From: Lepiota brunneoincarnata
Lineage: Eukaryota > Basidiomycota > Agaricomycetes > Agaricales > Agaricaceae
Length of the DNA: 64,000 nt
Direction: 5' to 3'
Assembly: GCA_023014365.1 (NCBI GenBank)
Contig: JAEBUN010000007.1
Span: 310,001 to 374,000, forward strand
The translations under genes and the position numbers were made by a program. Shown here one piece after another: positions 20,550 through 32,301 of this stretch (positions within the stretch are counted from its first letter, which is position 1; each line of letters opens with the position of its first letter). The notes beneath the pieces are model-generated. The model was not told the DNA's origin. It searched no databases and saw nothing but the letters and a program-made list of their open reading frames with translations.

Positions 20550-22419
20550 TTAGTTGTGGTGCGTCTGAGCAGGGCCAAATCGTATCCCGCTCAGTTTTGG
20601 TCGATCCTCCGTCGTCGCGTCGCCTGAGGGACTGTTGGCCTGTTCCTTCAAGTTCAGGTAAAGTCTCGCGCCCTGAGTAAAGATTGTGTGAGTAATCTCT
20701 CGAGCCCATATTTTCGAGGGTTACCTCTTACCATCACTGGATACATTCCCATCACGATACTTTAGTAGCCATGTCAGTATCCTCCCGTACATTTCAAATT
20801 CATATTCCAAGAGCGACTCACGGAATGGGTAGCACTCCCAGAGAATAGTTGACAGTGGCGGCCCCCGCTATTTGCATCATGATTGACCTTTCGAAGACAT
20901 GGTGCATGTTAAAATGTCACTTACTTTCCACAGATAAGGACGGGAAAGGAAGAGAATGCTTACACGAAGAAGTACAACGCACCATCCCTGACAAATAGGT
21001 GAAATATAGGTGCAAGACGCTGTAACTTTCGCCGTATAGTTCCAGGGTTATGAGTGTCTTCGTTGATCCTGAGCCGGGAGACGTAGTATCGCAATCGGTT
21101 CAAAGTGAGGATGAAGTAACACGCTGGGACAATTATAGCTCGAACGACAGAAAACCCAGACGAGGCAAAATGAGAAAGGAGCCTATTTTGTGTCGATAAA
21201 GTTGTCAACCTGATTGAGAGCATCAGTCACTACGTGTGCGCATCATGAAGTAGGTAATGAAAACCATAAGGTAAGAGTCAAACGAGTGGCATTCATCCTT
21301 CCGGCGTATGAGACCAAACAACCAGGTCGAGGACAATTATGTGGCCTATCGATGTTCACAAATGATCCTGCTAGGATGTTGCCGACTGTTAAGTTGACCT
21401 ATAGCCAGGGCGCCTCCCTCGTTCCAATATTTGTAGAGAGTGTACTATAATTCGTACCACGGTCTGGCCTTAAGGAAAGTTAATAAGCATCAGCCGAACA
21501 GGTGTGCTGAAGGCATTGCTCACAGAGGTATAGGGACCCCGTGAATACCATAACTGGGAGACCTTCCCGATCAGAACATGGTGCTAGCTGGCTCTAAGAG
21601 CGACTCGCCTTTGCGATTCCAGCCGTATAGAGCATTAACGCGTATGAGGGTCAGGGCTTCGGGTATGACGGTCTGTGCAACAGTTGCTCTTTGAAGGATT
21701 AAAATAAGAAGAAAGGTCTTTCGAGTGCTCCTCACACAACCATCAAACGTGGCCAGATGCGACAACTAAGAGCTAAATTAAGGCCCATGGCACAAAAGTG
21801 TTCGATGACTCACAACTAGTAAAGAGTCATGACTATGATGAATTTCCAAAAGGAAGGTGCAGACTCACGCCGGGAGGATACCGGTATTGGCTGAGCGCTA
21901 TGAAGCCATTGAGCATTGGTTTGAGTCGCGGAGGGGACGATGTGGCAAACCGTAGACATATAACCTAGTTAAAAGACATGAGTGCTGTCAACTAGGCTTA
22001 TATCAATCAAGAACTCACACCAAAGTCACAATGCCCAAATACCTACAAAGAAGATAAAGGCATTTGGAGGGTGTCCATTTGTGTCTGTTCCCTTAGGGTC
22101 TGTGGGCAAGCCAGGAAGATGATGCGCATATCACGGACCTCCAAACTAGGTCGACCTGCTTTGCCATGATACATTAGCAGCTGGGGCGCCCTGTTGACAT
22201 TCTGCTGCGGGGCGCACCTCCCGTCCTAGATTTGCAAACCACTCATAAACCACACATGTCAAAGAAGCGACTAAGGTTAGAGATAATGTCATTCTAAGGT
22301 CGATAATCGGCGGGATCCCCGCTTGCGAGAGAGGTCTGGTGGTTAGTATAAGACTCACCCACAACATAGGTTATATAAGTCATCTCTCGCCGAATACGAG
22401 CAAGCTCCACGGGGCTCAT
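20550..22419 (-). pseudogene. DUF6533-type seven-helix membrane protein, tandem copy 2
   Basis: This is the best preserved copy. Start MSPVELARIRREMTYITYVV; spliced core VVASLTCVVYEWFANLGREV then LVWRHKWTPSKCLYLLCRY, RSANTGILPA, CRIWPRLMVV, LTLIRVNALYGWNRK, a block ending DGALYFF, and C-terminus GARLYLNLKEQANSPSG with stop at 20550. Introns are mostly GT-AG; the one after GWNRK would use a GC donor. At 21184-21186, where copies 3-5 have an intron donor GT after AAA, this copy has AT, so normal splicing is lost there. Otherwise the exons join in phase, so this is the copy most likely to be, or recently have been, functional. Confidence 0.6.
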
Positions 22420-23142
22420 AGCTGATGAGACGGGGTCGTGTTGCGACAGATTGGAACCCGGCTATGGGACACGGACCGTCCAGTTCGCTTGTGGGGGATT
22501 GGGGAGAGGTGAGCGAGCGCCAAGGTACACGGCCTCTGTCCTTCCCTTGCAACAAATACGGCAGTGTTCGAGGCATTCTTAGGCACCCGTTTGGAATGTG
22601 CCATAATATTGCAGGAAGAGCGGCGACCGGCGCCTGAGAACGAATACTTAGACTACTGGCCAGATCCCATCTATTCCGACGCCCATCCCTGGTAGGATAT
22701 ACAAGATAACAGCCGTTCCACATGGTTGTACCAATGGGGTTGTTACAGCGTCCAAGAGTGTCAAGAGCAAAAACACTGGCCAACACCGTAAGAGCCGTGG
22801 CACATATTGTCCTAAATATGGATGGTCGTTCCTGACAATCGTGACAACGTCACCTTCGGTAATGACGGCGCCATTCAAGGAATTCGGGACTCGCGGAGGG
22901 GCCATGAGGACATGGCATCTTACTCACTCGACGGAGCACTTCTCTCAGGTATTTCAGGCATTTCCTTCATCCGCCTTCCCCTATATAATTTGCTATTGAC
23001 ATGAATTTCGCTTTCTGCCTAACTACGCCCCCGACTTGGCTACACTCACCACACCACACGTTGGTGATGATGGTGATTAAACAATGCGTACCATAGATTA
23101 GGGACCAACCAAGTTCCTGATACGTTCCTCATTGGGCCAGGT

Positions 23143-25036
23143 TCATCTGGCACAGGCTAAGTGGCTGTGGTGCGTCTGAACAGGGGCAAATACGATTCTG
23201 CTCAATTTTGACCGATCCCCCCGTCGTCACGTTGCCCGTGGGGCAGTCGGCTTGTTCCTTCAAGTTCAGGTAAAGTCTCGCACTCTGGATAAAGATGACC
23301 TAAGTCTCATGAGCCCAGGAATCCATGGAATTACCTCCTACCATAACCGGATACATTCCCATTGTGATACTTGAGTTAACCGCATCAGCACCTCTGCACC
23401 CTTCGAAGTCATATCAGGGGAACTCACGGAAAAAGTACCACTCCTACAGGATGGTTGACAGTGGCGGCCCCGGTTATTTGCATCACAATCGACCTTTCAA
23501 ATGAAGAGCGTACATGAGACCGTCACTTGCTTGCTTGCAACCACAAGCATGGAGGGGAAAGACAATGCTCACGCAAAGAAGTATAACGCCCCATCCCTGA
23601 CAAATAGGTGGAGAGTAGGCATGAGCTTAAGATTCTGCAGCTTTCGTTGAATGATTCCAAAGTCACGAGTGTCCTCGTTGGTCCTGAGCTGGGAGACGTA
23701 GTATCGCAGTCGGTTCAAGGTGAGGATAAAGAAGCATGCTTGTACAATGATAGCTCAAAAACACCAAATCAAGACGAGATAAACGGAAAAAGAAGCCTAC
23801 TTTGCTGTTGATAAAGTGGTAACCCTGGCCGAGAGCATCAGTTATCACGCATGTGTATCAGGAAGTAGATAATGAAAACCATAAGCTCAGGACGAGTGGC
23901 TCTCATGCTTCCGGGATAATAGGCCAAACAACCAGGTCGAGGCAAATTAGGTGGTCTGTCAATGGCCACAACCAATCCTACTAGGATGTTCCCAACCGTT
24001 AGGTTTACCTAGAGCCAGGGACATCCCTCGCTTCAATACCCCTGGAGAATGTGTAATGATTCGTACCGTGATCTGACCTTAAGGAGCGGTAATAAGCACT
24101 AGCTGCACAGCTGCAGCTAACGGGGCTACTCACAGAAATATAGGAATCCTGTGAATACCATGACTAGAGGGCCTCCCAATGGGAACGTGTTGACGTGTTT
24201 CTGAGAATGGCTCACCCTTGCGATTCCAGCCGTATAGGGCGTTGACGCGCATGAGGGTCAGAGCCTCGGGTACGACGGTCTGTGTGATAGACGCTCTTCA
24301 AAGCGTTAGAATAAGAAGCCAGAAGCATATTCTGAATGTTCCTCACATCATCAACAAACGCGGCCAGATGCGACAACTAACGACTAATGAGGCAAGACAG
24401 TAATCTCACTGAAAGCTCCAGCAACTCACAACTAGTAAAGAGTCAATGATAAATTTACAGAAGTAGAGGGTGCAGGCCTACCGTGGGGGAATATTGGTGT
24501 TGCGTTAACGCTACGAAACCATTGAGCCTCGAGATCAGCAGTGAGGGGACAATTTGGCAAACCGTAGACATATACCCTAGTTATAAGACATGAATTAGCT
24601 GTTAACCATGCTTACATCAATCAAAGACTAACACTAAGGCCGTAATGCCCCAATACCTACAAAGAAGATAGAGGCACTTGGAGGGCGTCCATTTATGTCT
24701 GTTCCTCTAGAGTCAGGTGGCCAGGCCAGGACGATGGGATGCATATCACGGACCTCCAAACTAAGTCAATCTGCTTCATTGTGAGCGGCTAAGGCACACT
24801 GTGAATATTCTACTACGGAGCGCACCTCCCGTCGTAGATTTGCAAACCACTCATAAACCCCACACGTCAATGAAGCGACTAAAGTTGGAGATAATGTCAA
24901 TTCTAGAACTGATAATCGGCGATAACACCCTGGAAGCGAGGTCTGGTGGTTAGTATATACGAGCAAAAGACTCACCCGCAACGTAGGCTATGTAAGTCGT
25001 ATCTTGCCGAAAACAAGCAAGCTCCGCGGGACTCAT
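23143..25036 (-). pseudogene. DUF6533-type seven-helix membrane protein, tandem copy 3
   Basis: Start MSPAELACFRQDTTYIAYVA, then VASLTCGVYEWFANLRRE, QIDLVW, HKWTPSKCLYLLCRYWG and CRIWPR as in the other copies. The small exon reading RSANTGILPA in copy 2 begins here with CGT TAA, a stop at 24505-24507. The last exon has one extra G (six in a row) that changes the C-terminal frame after NVTTG. Copy 4 is its closest relative, in both the exons and the flanks, and shares the stop. Confidence 0.62.
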
Positions 25037-25869
25037 AGATGAAAGAGAGAGGGACATATTACAACAAGTTGGCTGCGCGACACGGACCGTCCAGCTCGCT
25101 TGTGGAAGATTGGGGGGGGGGAAGTGGAGCGAGGGACGAGGCCAAACATTGTAATTTCAACCCCAATATCTACCATTGGATAGGCGGCCTCCCTGCAGAT
25201 AAGTATGGTACTTATTCGGCTTCCTTCGGCAGCTTTTGAATTGTGCCATAATATTGCAGGAGATCCGCGAGGGCGGCCTGAGGTGCTTGTACTACTAGTC
25301 AGACCCCACCCGTCTCGACGCCCACCACTCGTAGATATCTGAGAGGTAGCGACCGATGTATTTGAGCGCACCAGTAAGCTCGTTGTAGTACCCAGGTGTA
25401 TCAAGAGCAAAACACTGACCGACAACGTACAAGCCCCGGTACCATTTATCCAAATACTTGATCGTTCCTGATGACTATGATAACGTCATCTTCAATGGGT
25501 CGATTGCGTCATTCAAGGTGTTCGGCGTTCGGCGCTCAGCTTGGGTGGACAGTGGCAAAATAGACCTCCCCCTCAGGATCTGCAACGGCGGGTGGACGGC
25601 TGTGAGAGCCAGGCTTCAGGGTGGCATCTCTGCTAACTCTCGGCACGACTGTGCCGGGTGCACAAGCAACACCTTTCAAATATTTCTAGAGTGAATAAGC
25701 TTTCCATTTTCCTCTATCCACCTTTCTCTTGTCTGGCTGCCATTGGAATAAATTTCGTGTCCTACCTAACCACGATCTCGAAAACCTTTTCGCCTGACCG
25801 TTCTGGCCACACTCACTGTACTTCTGTGACACTGGTGATTAAATGGTGCGCACCATAGCCCAAGCAGCA

Positions 25870-26065
25870 AGCAAAGTTCTTGGTACATTTAATAAGTTCA
25901 TCTAGCACAGGAGGCTAAGCTTTAGCAGTGGTATGTCTAAACAGACCGGCGCAAAATCTTCGGGAGCTTAACTCACGGAATGGGTATCATTCTCAGAACA
26001 AATTTGACGGTATTCGTAGCAGCGGTCTCGGATATTTGCATTGTGATTGACCTTTCAAAAAAAAG
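25870..26065 (-). pseudogene. 3' end fragment of a sixth DUF6533-type copy
   Basis: This short stretch matches the 3' exons and flank of copy 5 (about 28970-29366), including ACTCACGGAATGGGTA and the exon with GATATTTGCATTGTGATTGA, but lacks an internal stretch of roughly 220 bp and everything upstream. It ends where unit B of the duplication begins. Confidence 0.6.
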
Positions 26066-26272
26066 CACATCTCCTTCAATTCAATTCTTTTCGATGTTCA
26101 GGCATTCAGGCATTTCCTCCATCCACCTTCCTCTATATAATTTGCTATTGACATGAACTTCGTTTTCTGCCTAACTACGCCCCCGACTTGGCTACGCTCA
26201 CCATATGTTGGTGATGATGGGTGACTAAATAATGCGTACCATCGACGAGGGACCAAGTTCCTGATGCGATCC

Positions 26273-28192
26273 TCATTGGGCCAGGTTCGTCTGGCACAGG
26301 CTAAGTGGCTGCGATGCGTCGGAACAGGGCCTTTGAAATCTGATTTTGCTCAATTTGGATCGATCCCCGGTCGTCACGTTGCCTGGGGGGCGGCTGGCTT
26401 GCTCCTTCAAGTTCAGGTAAAGTCTCGCACTCTGTATAAAGATGACCTAAGTTTCATGAGCCCAGGAATCCAGGGAGTTACCTCCTACCATCACCGGATA
26501 CATTCCCATTGTGATACTTGAGTTAACCGCATCAGCACCTCTGTACCCATTCGAAGCTATATCAGACGGGAACTCACGGAAGAAGTATCACTCCTACAGG
26601 ATAGTTGACAGCGACGGCCCCGGTTATTTGCATCACAATCGACCTTTCAAATGAAGAGCGTACACGAGACCGTCATTCGCTTACGCCACAAATATGGAAG
26701 GGGAGGACAATGCTCACGCAAAGAAATATAACGCCCCATCCCTGACAAATAGGTGGAGAGTAGGCACAAGCTTAAGATTCTGCAGCTTTCGTTGAATGGT
26801 TCCAAAGTCACGAGTGTCATCATTGATCCTGAGCCGGGAGATGTAGTATCGCAGTCGATTCAAGGTGAGGACAAAGAAACATGCTGGTGCAGTGATAGCT
26901 CAAAATCAGTAAACTGAGACGAGATCAACAGGAAAAGGGCTTACTTTGCGCTGATATAGTGGTAGCCCTGGTCGAGAGCATCAGTCATCACGCATGTGCA
27001 TCGAGGAGTAAATGATGAAAACCATAAGCTCAGATGAGCGACAGTCATCCTTTTGGGATAATAGGCCAAACAACCGGGTCGAGGCAACTTAGATGGTCTG
27101 TCAATGACCACAACCAATCCTACCAGGATGTTCGCAACCGTTAGGTTTACCTAGAGCCAGGGCACATCCCTCGCTTCAATACCTCTGAAAGGCATGTAAT
27201 AATTCGTACCGCGATCTGACCTTAAGGAATAGTCATAAGCACTGGCTGAACAACTGCGCTAAGGGTGTTACTTACAGAAATACAGGAATCCCGTGAATAG
27301 CATGACTAGGGGATCTTCCATTCAGAATGCTTTGACGTGTTTCTGAGAATGGCTTACTCTTGCGACTCCAGCCGTATAAGGCATTGACGCGCATGAGGGT
27401 CAGAGCTTCGGGTACGACGGTCTGGGTGGTAGACGTTCTTCAAAAGGGTTATTGAAATAAGAGATCAGAAGCATATCCTGAATGTTCCCTACATCATCAG
27501 TAAACGCGGCCAGATGCGACAACTAACGACTAATGAGGCACGGCGGTAGCCTTACAGGAGGCTTCAGCGACTCACAACTAGTAAAGAGTCATGATGAAGA
27601 AGTTATGAAAGGGAAGGGTGCAGGCTTACGCTGGGAGGATATTGGTATTGGGTTAGCGCTACGAAGTCGTTAAGCCTTGGAAACCAGCCGTAAGGGGAGC
27701 GATGCGGCAGACCGTAGAGAAATAGCCTGATTAAACGACATGAGTTGGCTGTCAACCAAATCTATATCAATCGAAAACTAACACTAAATTCGCAATGCCC
27801 CAATACCTACAAAGAAGATAGAGGCATTTGGAGGGTGTCCATTTGTGCCTGTTCCCCTAAAGTCAATGGCCAAGCCAGGAAGACCAGACGTATATCACGG
27901 ACCTCCAAACTAAATCGATCTGCTTCGCCATGACACATGAGCGGCTGGGGCATCTTGTCAATACTCTGTTGTGGGGCGCACCTCCCGTCTCAGATTTGCA
28001 AACCACTCATAAACCCCACACGTCAATGAAGCGACTAAGGATGGAGATAGTGTCAATTCCAGAGTCGATCCTCGGCGACTACCCCGAAAGCGGGAGGCCT
28101 GATGGTTGGAACATATGAGCAAAAGACTCACCCACAACGTAGGCCATAAAAGTCATATCTCGCTGAACGCAAGCAAGCTCCATGGGACTCAT
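26273..28192 (-). pseudogene. DUF6533-type seven-helix membrane protein, tandem copy 4
   Basis: Start MSPMELACVQRDMTFMAYVV, spliced to VASLTCGVYEWFANLRRE, QIDLVWRHKWTPSKCLYLLC and RYWGIANL. The next small exon begins CGC TAA (stop at 27653-27655), at the same codon as in copy 3. The C-terminal exon is in frame here (SARLYLNLKEQASRPPG, stop at 26273), unlike copy 3. The segment carrying this gene and its flanks is a duplicate of that carrying copy 3. Confidence 0.62.
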
Positions 28193-29012
28193 AGCTGAAA
28201 GGGGGGAAGACATGTTGCAACAAGTGGGAATCTGGCTGTGCGACACGGACCGTCCAGTTTGCTTGTGGAAGATCGGGGGAAGTGGAGCGAGATAACTCAA
28301 CCCCAATATCTACCGTTGGATAGGCGGCCTCCCTACAGATATGGTACTTGTTCGGCTTCCTTTGGCAGCTTTTTGAATTGTGCCATAATATTGCAGGAGA
28401 GTCGCAGGGGCCGCCTGGGGTGCTTGCACTACTAGTCGGACCCCACCTGTCTCGATGCCCACCGCTCATAGATATTTGAGAGATAGCGACCGATGCATTT
28501 GAGCGCACCAGTGAGCTCGTTGTAGTAACCAGGTGTATCAAGAGCAAAACACTGGCCGACAACTTACAAGCTTCGGTACCATTTATCCAAATACTTGATC
28601 GTTCCTGATGTCATCTTCAATGGTCGATTGCGTCATTCACGGTGTTCGGCGCTCGGCGCTCAGCCTGCGTGGACAGTGGCAAAATAGACCTCCCCTCAGG
28701 ATCTGCAAGCGGCTGTGAGAGCCAGGCTCCGGGGTGGCATCTTTACTAACTCTCGGTGCGACTGTGCCGGGTCCATGGGCAGCACCTTTCAAATATATCT
28801 AGAGTGAATAGGTTTTCCATTTTCCTCTATCCATCTGACTGCTGTTAGAATAGATTTCGTGCCTACCTAACTATGATCTCGAAAATCTTCTCTCCTGACC
28901 GTTCTGGCCACACTCACTGTACTTCGGTGACACTGGTGATTAAGTGATGCGCACCATAGATCAAGCAACAAGCAAAATTCTTGGTACATTTCTTCAGTGC
29001 ATCTAGCACAGG

Positions 29013-30865
29013 CTAAACTTCATGAGTGGTAGGTACAAACAGACCGGTGCTAAGTATTATTCCGCTCAATCTTGGTACTTCCGACTCTTGCGTCGCCATA
29101 GGGCCGTTGGCTTGTTCCTTCAAGTTCAGATAAAGTCTCGCGCCCTGGGTGGAGATTGCGTGAGTCTCATGAGCCCAGGCGTCTGGGAGTTATTTCCTAC
29201 CATGACTGGATACATCACCATTGTGATGCTTGAGTTAACCATGTCAATACTTCCGCAAACTTGAAATTTTCGGGAGGTTAGCTCACGGAATGGGTACCAC
29301 TCCCAGAACGAAATTGACGGTATTCGTAGTAACGGTCCCGGATATTTGTATTATGATTGACCTTTCGAAAAAAAAAAAAAAAGAGAGTAAGTTGAACCGT
29401 CACTTATTTCCATCGGCAAACCCAGGCAAAGAGGAAAATGCTCACGCGAAGAAGTATAACGCCCCATCCCTGACAAATAGGTGGAGGGTAGGGGCGAGAT
29501 GGTGCAGCTTCCGTCGAATTTTTCCAAGATCACGGGTATCCTCGTTGATTCTGAGCCGGGAGATATAGTATTGCAGGCGATTCAAGGTGAGAATAAAATA
29601 GCATACTAATGTAATTATAGCTTGAATGACGGGAATCAAGATGAGAGAAGAAGACAAAGAACTCACTTTGCGACAAGATGGTCGTCATGCTGGTTGGGAA
29701 AATCAGTCATCGTACCTGTATATTAAGAAATAGATAACAAATACCATGAAATAAGACTTAAATGACTGATGCTTATCCCCCCGCCGTATGTGGACAAACA
29801 ACCAGGTACAGGAAAACCGGATGGTCGGTCAACGACCACAGTTAGTCCAGCTATAATATTGCCGATCGTTAGGTTTACCTAGAGCGAGAATACCTCCTTC
29901 AATTTAATATTTTTCGAAAACTACAACCCGTACCACTATCTGACCTTCAGGGAAGTTAGCGGGCATTAAATAAGCAGCTGTGTTAGGCTGGCGTTGCTTA
30001 CAGAGATATAGGGACGCCGTGAACGCCATGACTAAGAGAACCCCCTGATCAGAGCCTATTACTCATACTGGCTACTTTCTGGGAGTAGCTCACCCCTACA
30101 ATTCCAGCCGTACAAAGCATTGACGCGCATGAGGATCAGGGCTTCGGGTATGACGGTCTGTGCGACAAATACTCTTCAAGGGGTTAGAACAAAAATGAGT
30201 AAAGAAATATTCGAGTATTCCTCACACAGCTAGCAAACGAGGCCAGACACGACAGCTTCGAACCAATAAGCCTTTGGAACTAGCGGCACAGAAATGGCTC
30301 ACAACTAGTAAAGAATCATGATGATGAATTTGCGGAGGGAGAGGGTGCGGGCTCATGCTGAGGGGATAATGATATTGGCTGAGCGCTACATGGTCACTGA
30401 GCCTCGAGGCCGGCCGTATGGGTAATGATGGGGCAAACCGTAGAGATATAATCTGGTTAAAAGCCCATGAGTTGACCATCAACCAGGCAAGTATCAATCG
30501 AACACCAACACTAAATTTGGGGGGCGTCCATTTGTGTCTGTTCCCCTGGAGTCAGCGGTCAATCCAAAAAAAAAAAGAGGTGCGTATCACGGACCTCCAA
30601 ACTAGGTTGATCTACTTCGTCACCAGCTGAGGAACTTTGGTTGATACTCAGCAGCGATGCGCACCTCTCGTCCCAGGTTTACAAACCACTCATAAAATAC
30701 AACCATCAACGAAGCGGCTGAAGTTGGGGGATAATTCCGAAACTAGTAATTAGCAGGATCTTCGGTAGCAAACTGTGACGATTATATATGAACAAAATAT
30801 TCACCCGCGACGTAAGTCAAATGAGTCATGTCCCCTCGAGTGCGAAAGAGCTCCATGGGATCCAT
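29013..30865 (-). pseudogene. DUF6533-type seven-helix membrane protein, tandem copy 5
   Basis: Start MDPMELFRTRGDMTHLTYVA, then AASLMVVFYEWFVNLGRE and NLVWRHKWTPPKF. About 39 nt that encode CLYLLCRYWGIAN in other copies are missing near 30515, taking out part of a membrane helix but keeping frame. The exon RSANIIIPSA is followed by ATGAGC instead of a GT donor (30355-30356). Late blocks are well kept (LNRLQYYISRLRINED, VRDGALYFF), and the C-terminus GARLYLNLKEQANG has a changed tail. Confidence 0.6.
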
Positions 30866-31129
30866 AACTGAGGGGGGGGAGATCGTGTTGCAACAGCGGT
30901 GGGGAGGGGGACCTAGTTATGGGACACGGAGCGTCCAATTTTTTTCGAGTAGGGATTGGGGAGAGGGAGCGAGGGACAAACTAGACGCAACAATTCATGG
31001 CAACTTCTTTCTGTCCTTTCACTCACAAATATGGCAGCCGTTTGAGGTTTCCTTTCGGGAGGCAACCCATTGAAATGTGCTATGTTACGGGAGGGCCTGC
31101 CCGAGAAAGAAGTATTTGTGCTTAACATT

Positions 31130-32218
31130 ACACTTGTTTCAATGTTCAGCCATTAGGGATAAACCGGAGCAACCACCCATGCTATTTGGTGCACCAGTGA
31201 ATTTGCTGTGGTAACGAGTGAGAGCAAAGGTGCTGGCCAAAAACCTTGTATTTTTTGAAATATTTTGATGGGTCGCGATGAGTATGATATCGTCATCGAC
31301 AGAGTAATTCAAGGGGCTCGGGAGTCGGCCTGTGATGGCAAAATGTTCGGAAACAAGTCGAGACAAATTGTCCCACATTGTCTTGTAGACTTACTCAACA
31401 TGTCCAAAAATCATTCAGCCGCTAATCGAGCCATTGTGAACGGCATCAGCGGTCTCCGCTGGGTGGGAACATGATCAAATTAGGGGCCAATTCCCTCGAA
31501 ATGCATTGGAGTATTGCATCGGATGAGCTCTGATATCGCATGTTTGACTGAGGCGGGCCATATTATTTTCTGGCAGCATATATATGGGGGCATTTCATGC
31601 ATCCCTGTGTCTTTTTTTTTTTTTGCCCAAAGGCACGCTGAGTTTGAATGACTTTGGTGGAGCCTGCACTGATTTGTAGGATGTGACTACGTGTGACCGT
31701 CCGACCATCCGAATCACACTCCCCTTGTCACGAACAAAGGGCTCCAACTTAGAATCGTGTACCGTTATTCCGGAGTCTGTACCTTTCATACTGTCGCGTT
31801 ATTTCATCATGAACACTCTAACTATCCGAGAAACCCTTTGAATTCAGAATGACCAGTGATCAATCTTGAACCTTGAACGTTTGTCAAGAGCGCATGTTCA
31901 TGTAGCGCCTCACCTGACAGGTTACCATTTCCCGCTGCCTTCTTAAGACGCAACGCACACAAGTTTCTTCTCTCATGCAGAAAACGAGAAGGACGAGGGG
32001 AACCTGGGAGACACATGGCGACACACCTCGCGACACGAACAAGCCACAATGTGGCGATTGGAAGCCTGTCACGGTTCCACTTATGGGGCCACCTCGCTTT
32101 AATTGAACTCTTCTGTCAAGCAACGAAGATGGTTGACGGATGGACCAATTCTGCTTGCCGCTACACTGATACGAGAGACTGACAACCAGCATATGGCCGT
32201 GTAATCCCAGCTCGCATG
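31130..32218. other. Intergenic, no supported gene
   Basis: Left end is the 5' flank of tandem copy 5. The rest shows no domain and no spliced frame I can support. A T-rich run lies at 31611-31624. A minus-strand ORF at 31884-32240 overlaps the promoter of the next gene and has no protein features. Confidence 0.5.
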
Positions 32219-32227
32219 GAATAAATA
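32219..32227 (+). promoter_or_regulatory. TATA-like element of the HNH nuclease gene
   Basis: GAATAAATA is found about 80 nt upstream of the ATG at 32302, a usual spacing for a fungal TATA box with a short leader. Confidence 0.4.
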
Positions 32228-32301
32228 GAAGGCTTGCCAAGGAAGAAGACGACAGCCCTCGCCTCCACCGAGCTCAGCGGATTGTGCTACTCAATACCCA
32301 G

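Larger units (their letters stand above)
22955..29370. repeat. Tandem segmental duplication, two units of about 3.1-3.2 kb
   Basis: Unit A (about 22955-26065) holds copy 3; unit B (about 26105-29370) holds copy 4 and the 3' end of copy 5. Intergenic sequence is shared too: the motif TATATAATTTGCTATTGACA occurs near 22980 and 26135, and the block around GACCGTTCTGGCCACACTCA near 25797 and 28897. Because non-coding DNA is conserved, this is a recent duplication, younger than the other copies. Confidence 0.75.

Noticed and set aside
24500..27720. Single-base length differences among tandem copies just upstream of the RSANTGILPA exon
   Set aside because: First read as frameshifts; correct splice borders place them inside an intron, so they are not counted as lesions.
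25033..28562. Similar ORFs of 130-144 codons near 25.03-25.43 kb and 28.13-28.56 kb
   Set aside because: They fall in the duplicated 5' flanks of tandem copies 3 and 4, overlap exon 1 in another frame, and are alike only because the DNA was duplicated.
31884..32240. 118-codon minus-strand ORF with Cys and basic residues
   Set aside because: Lies across the promoter of the HNH nuclease gene and has no domain.
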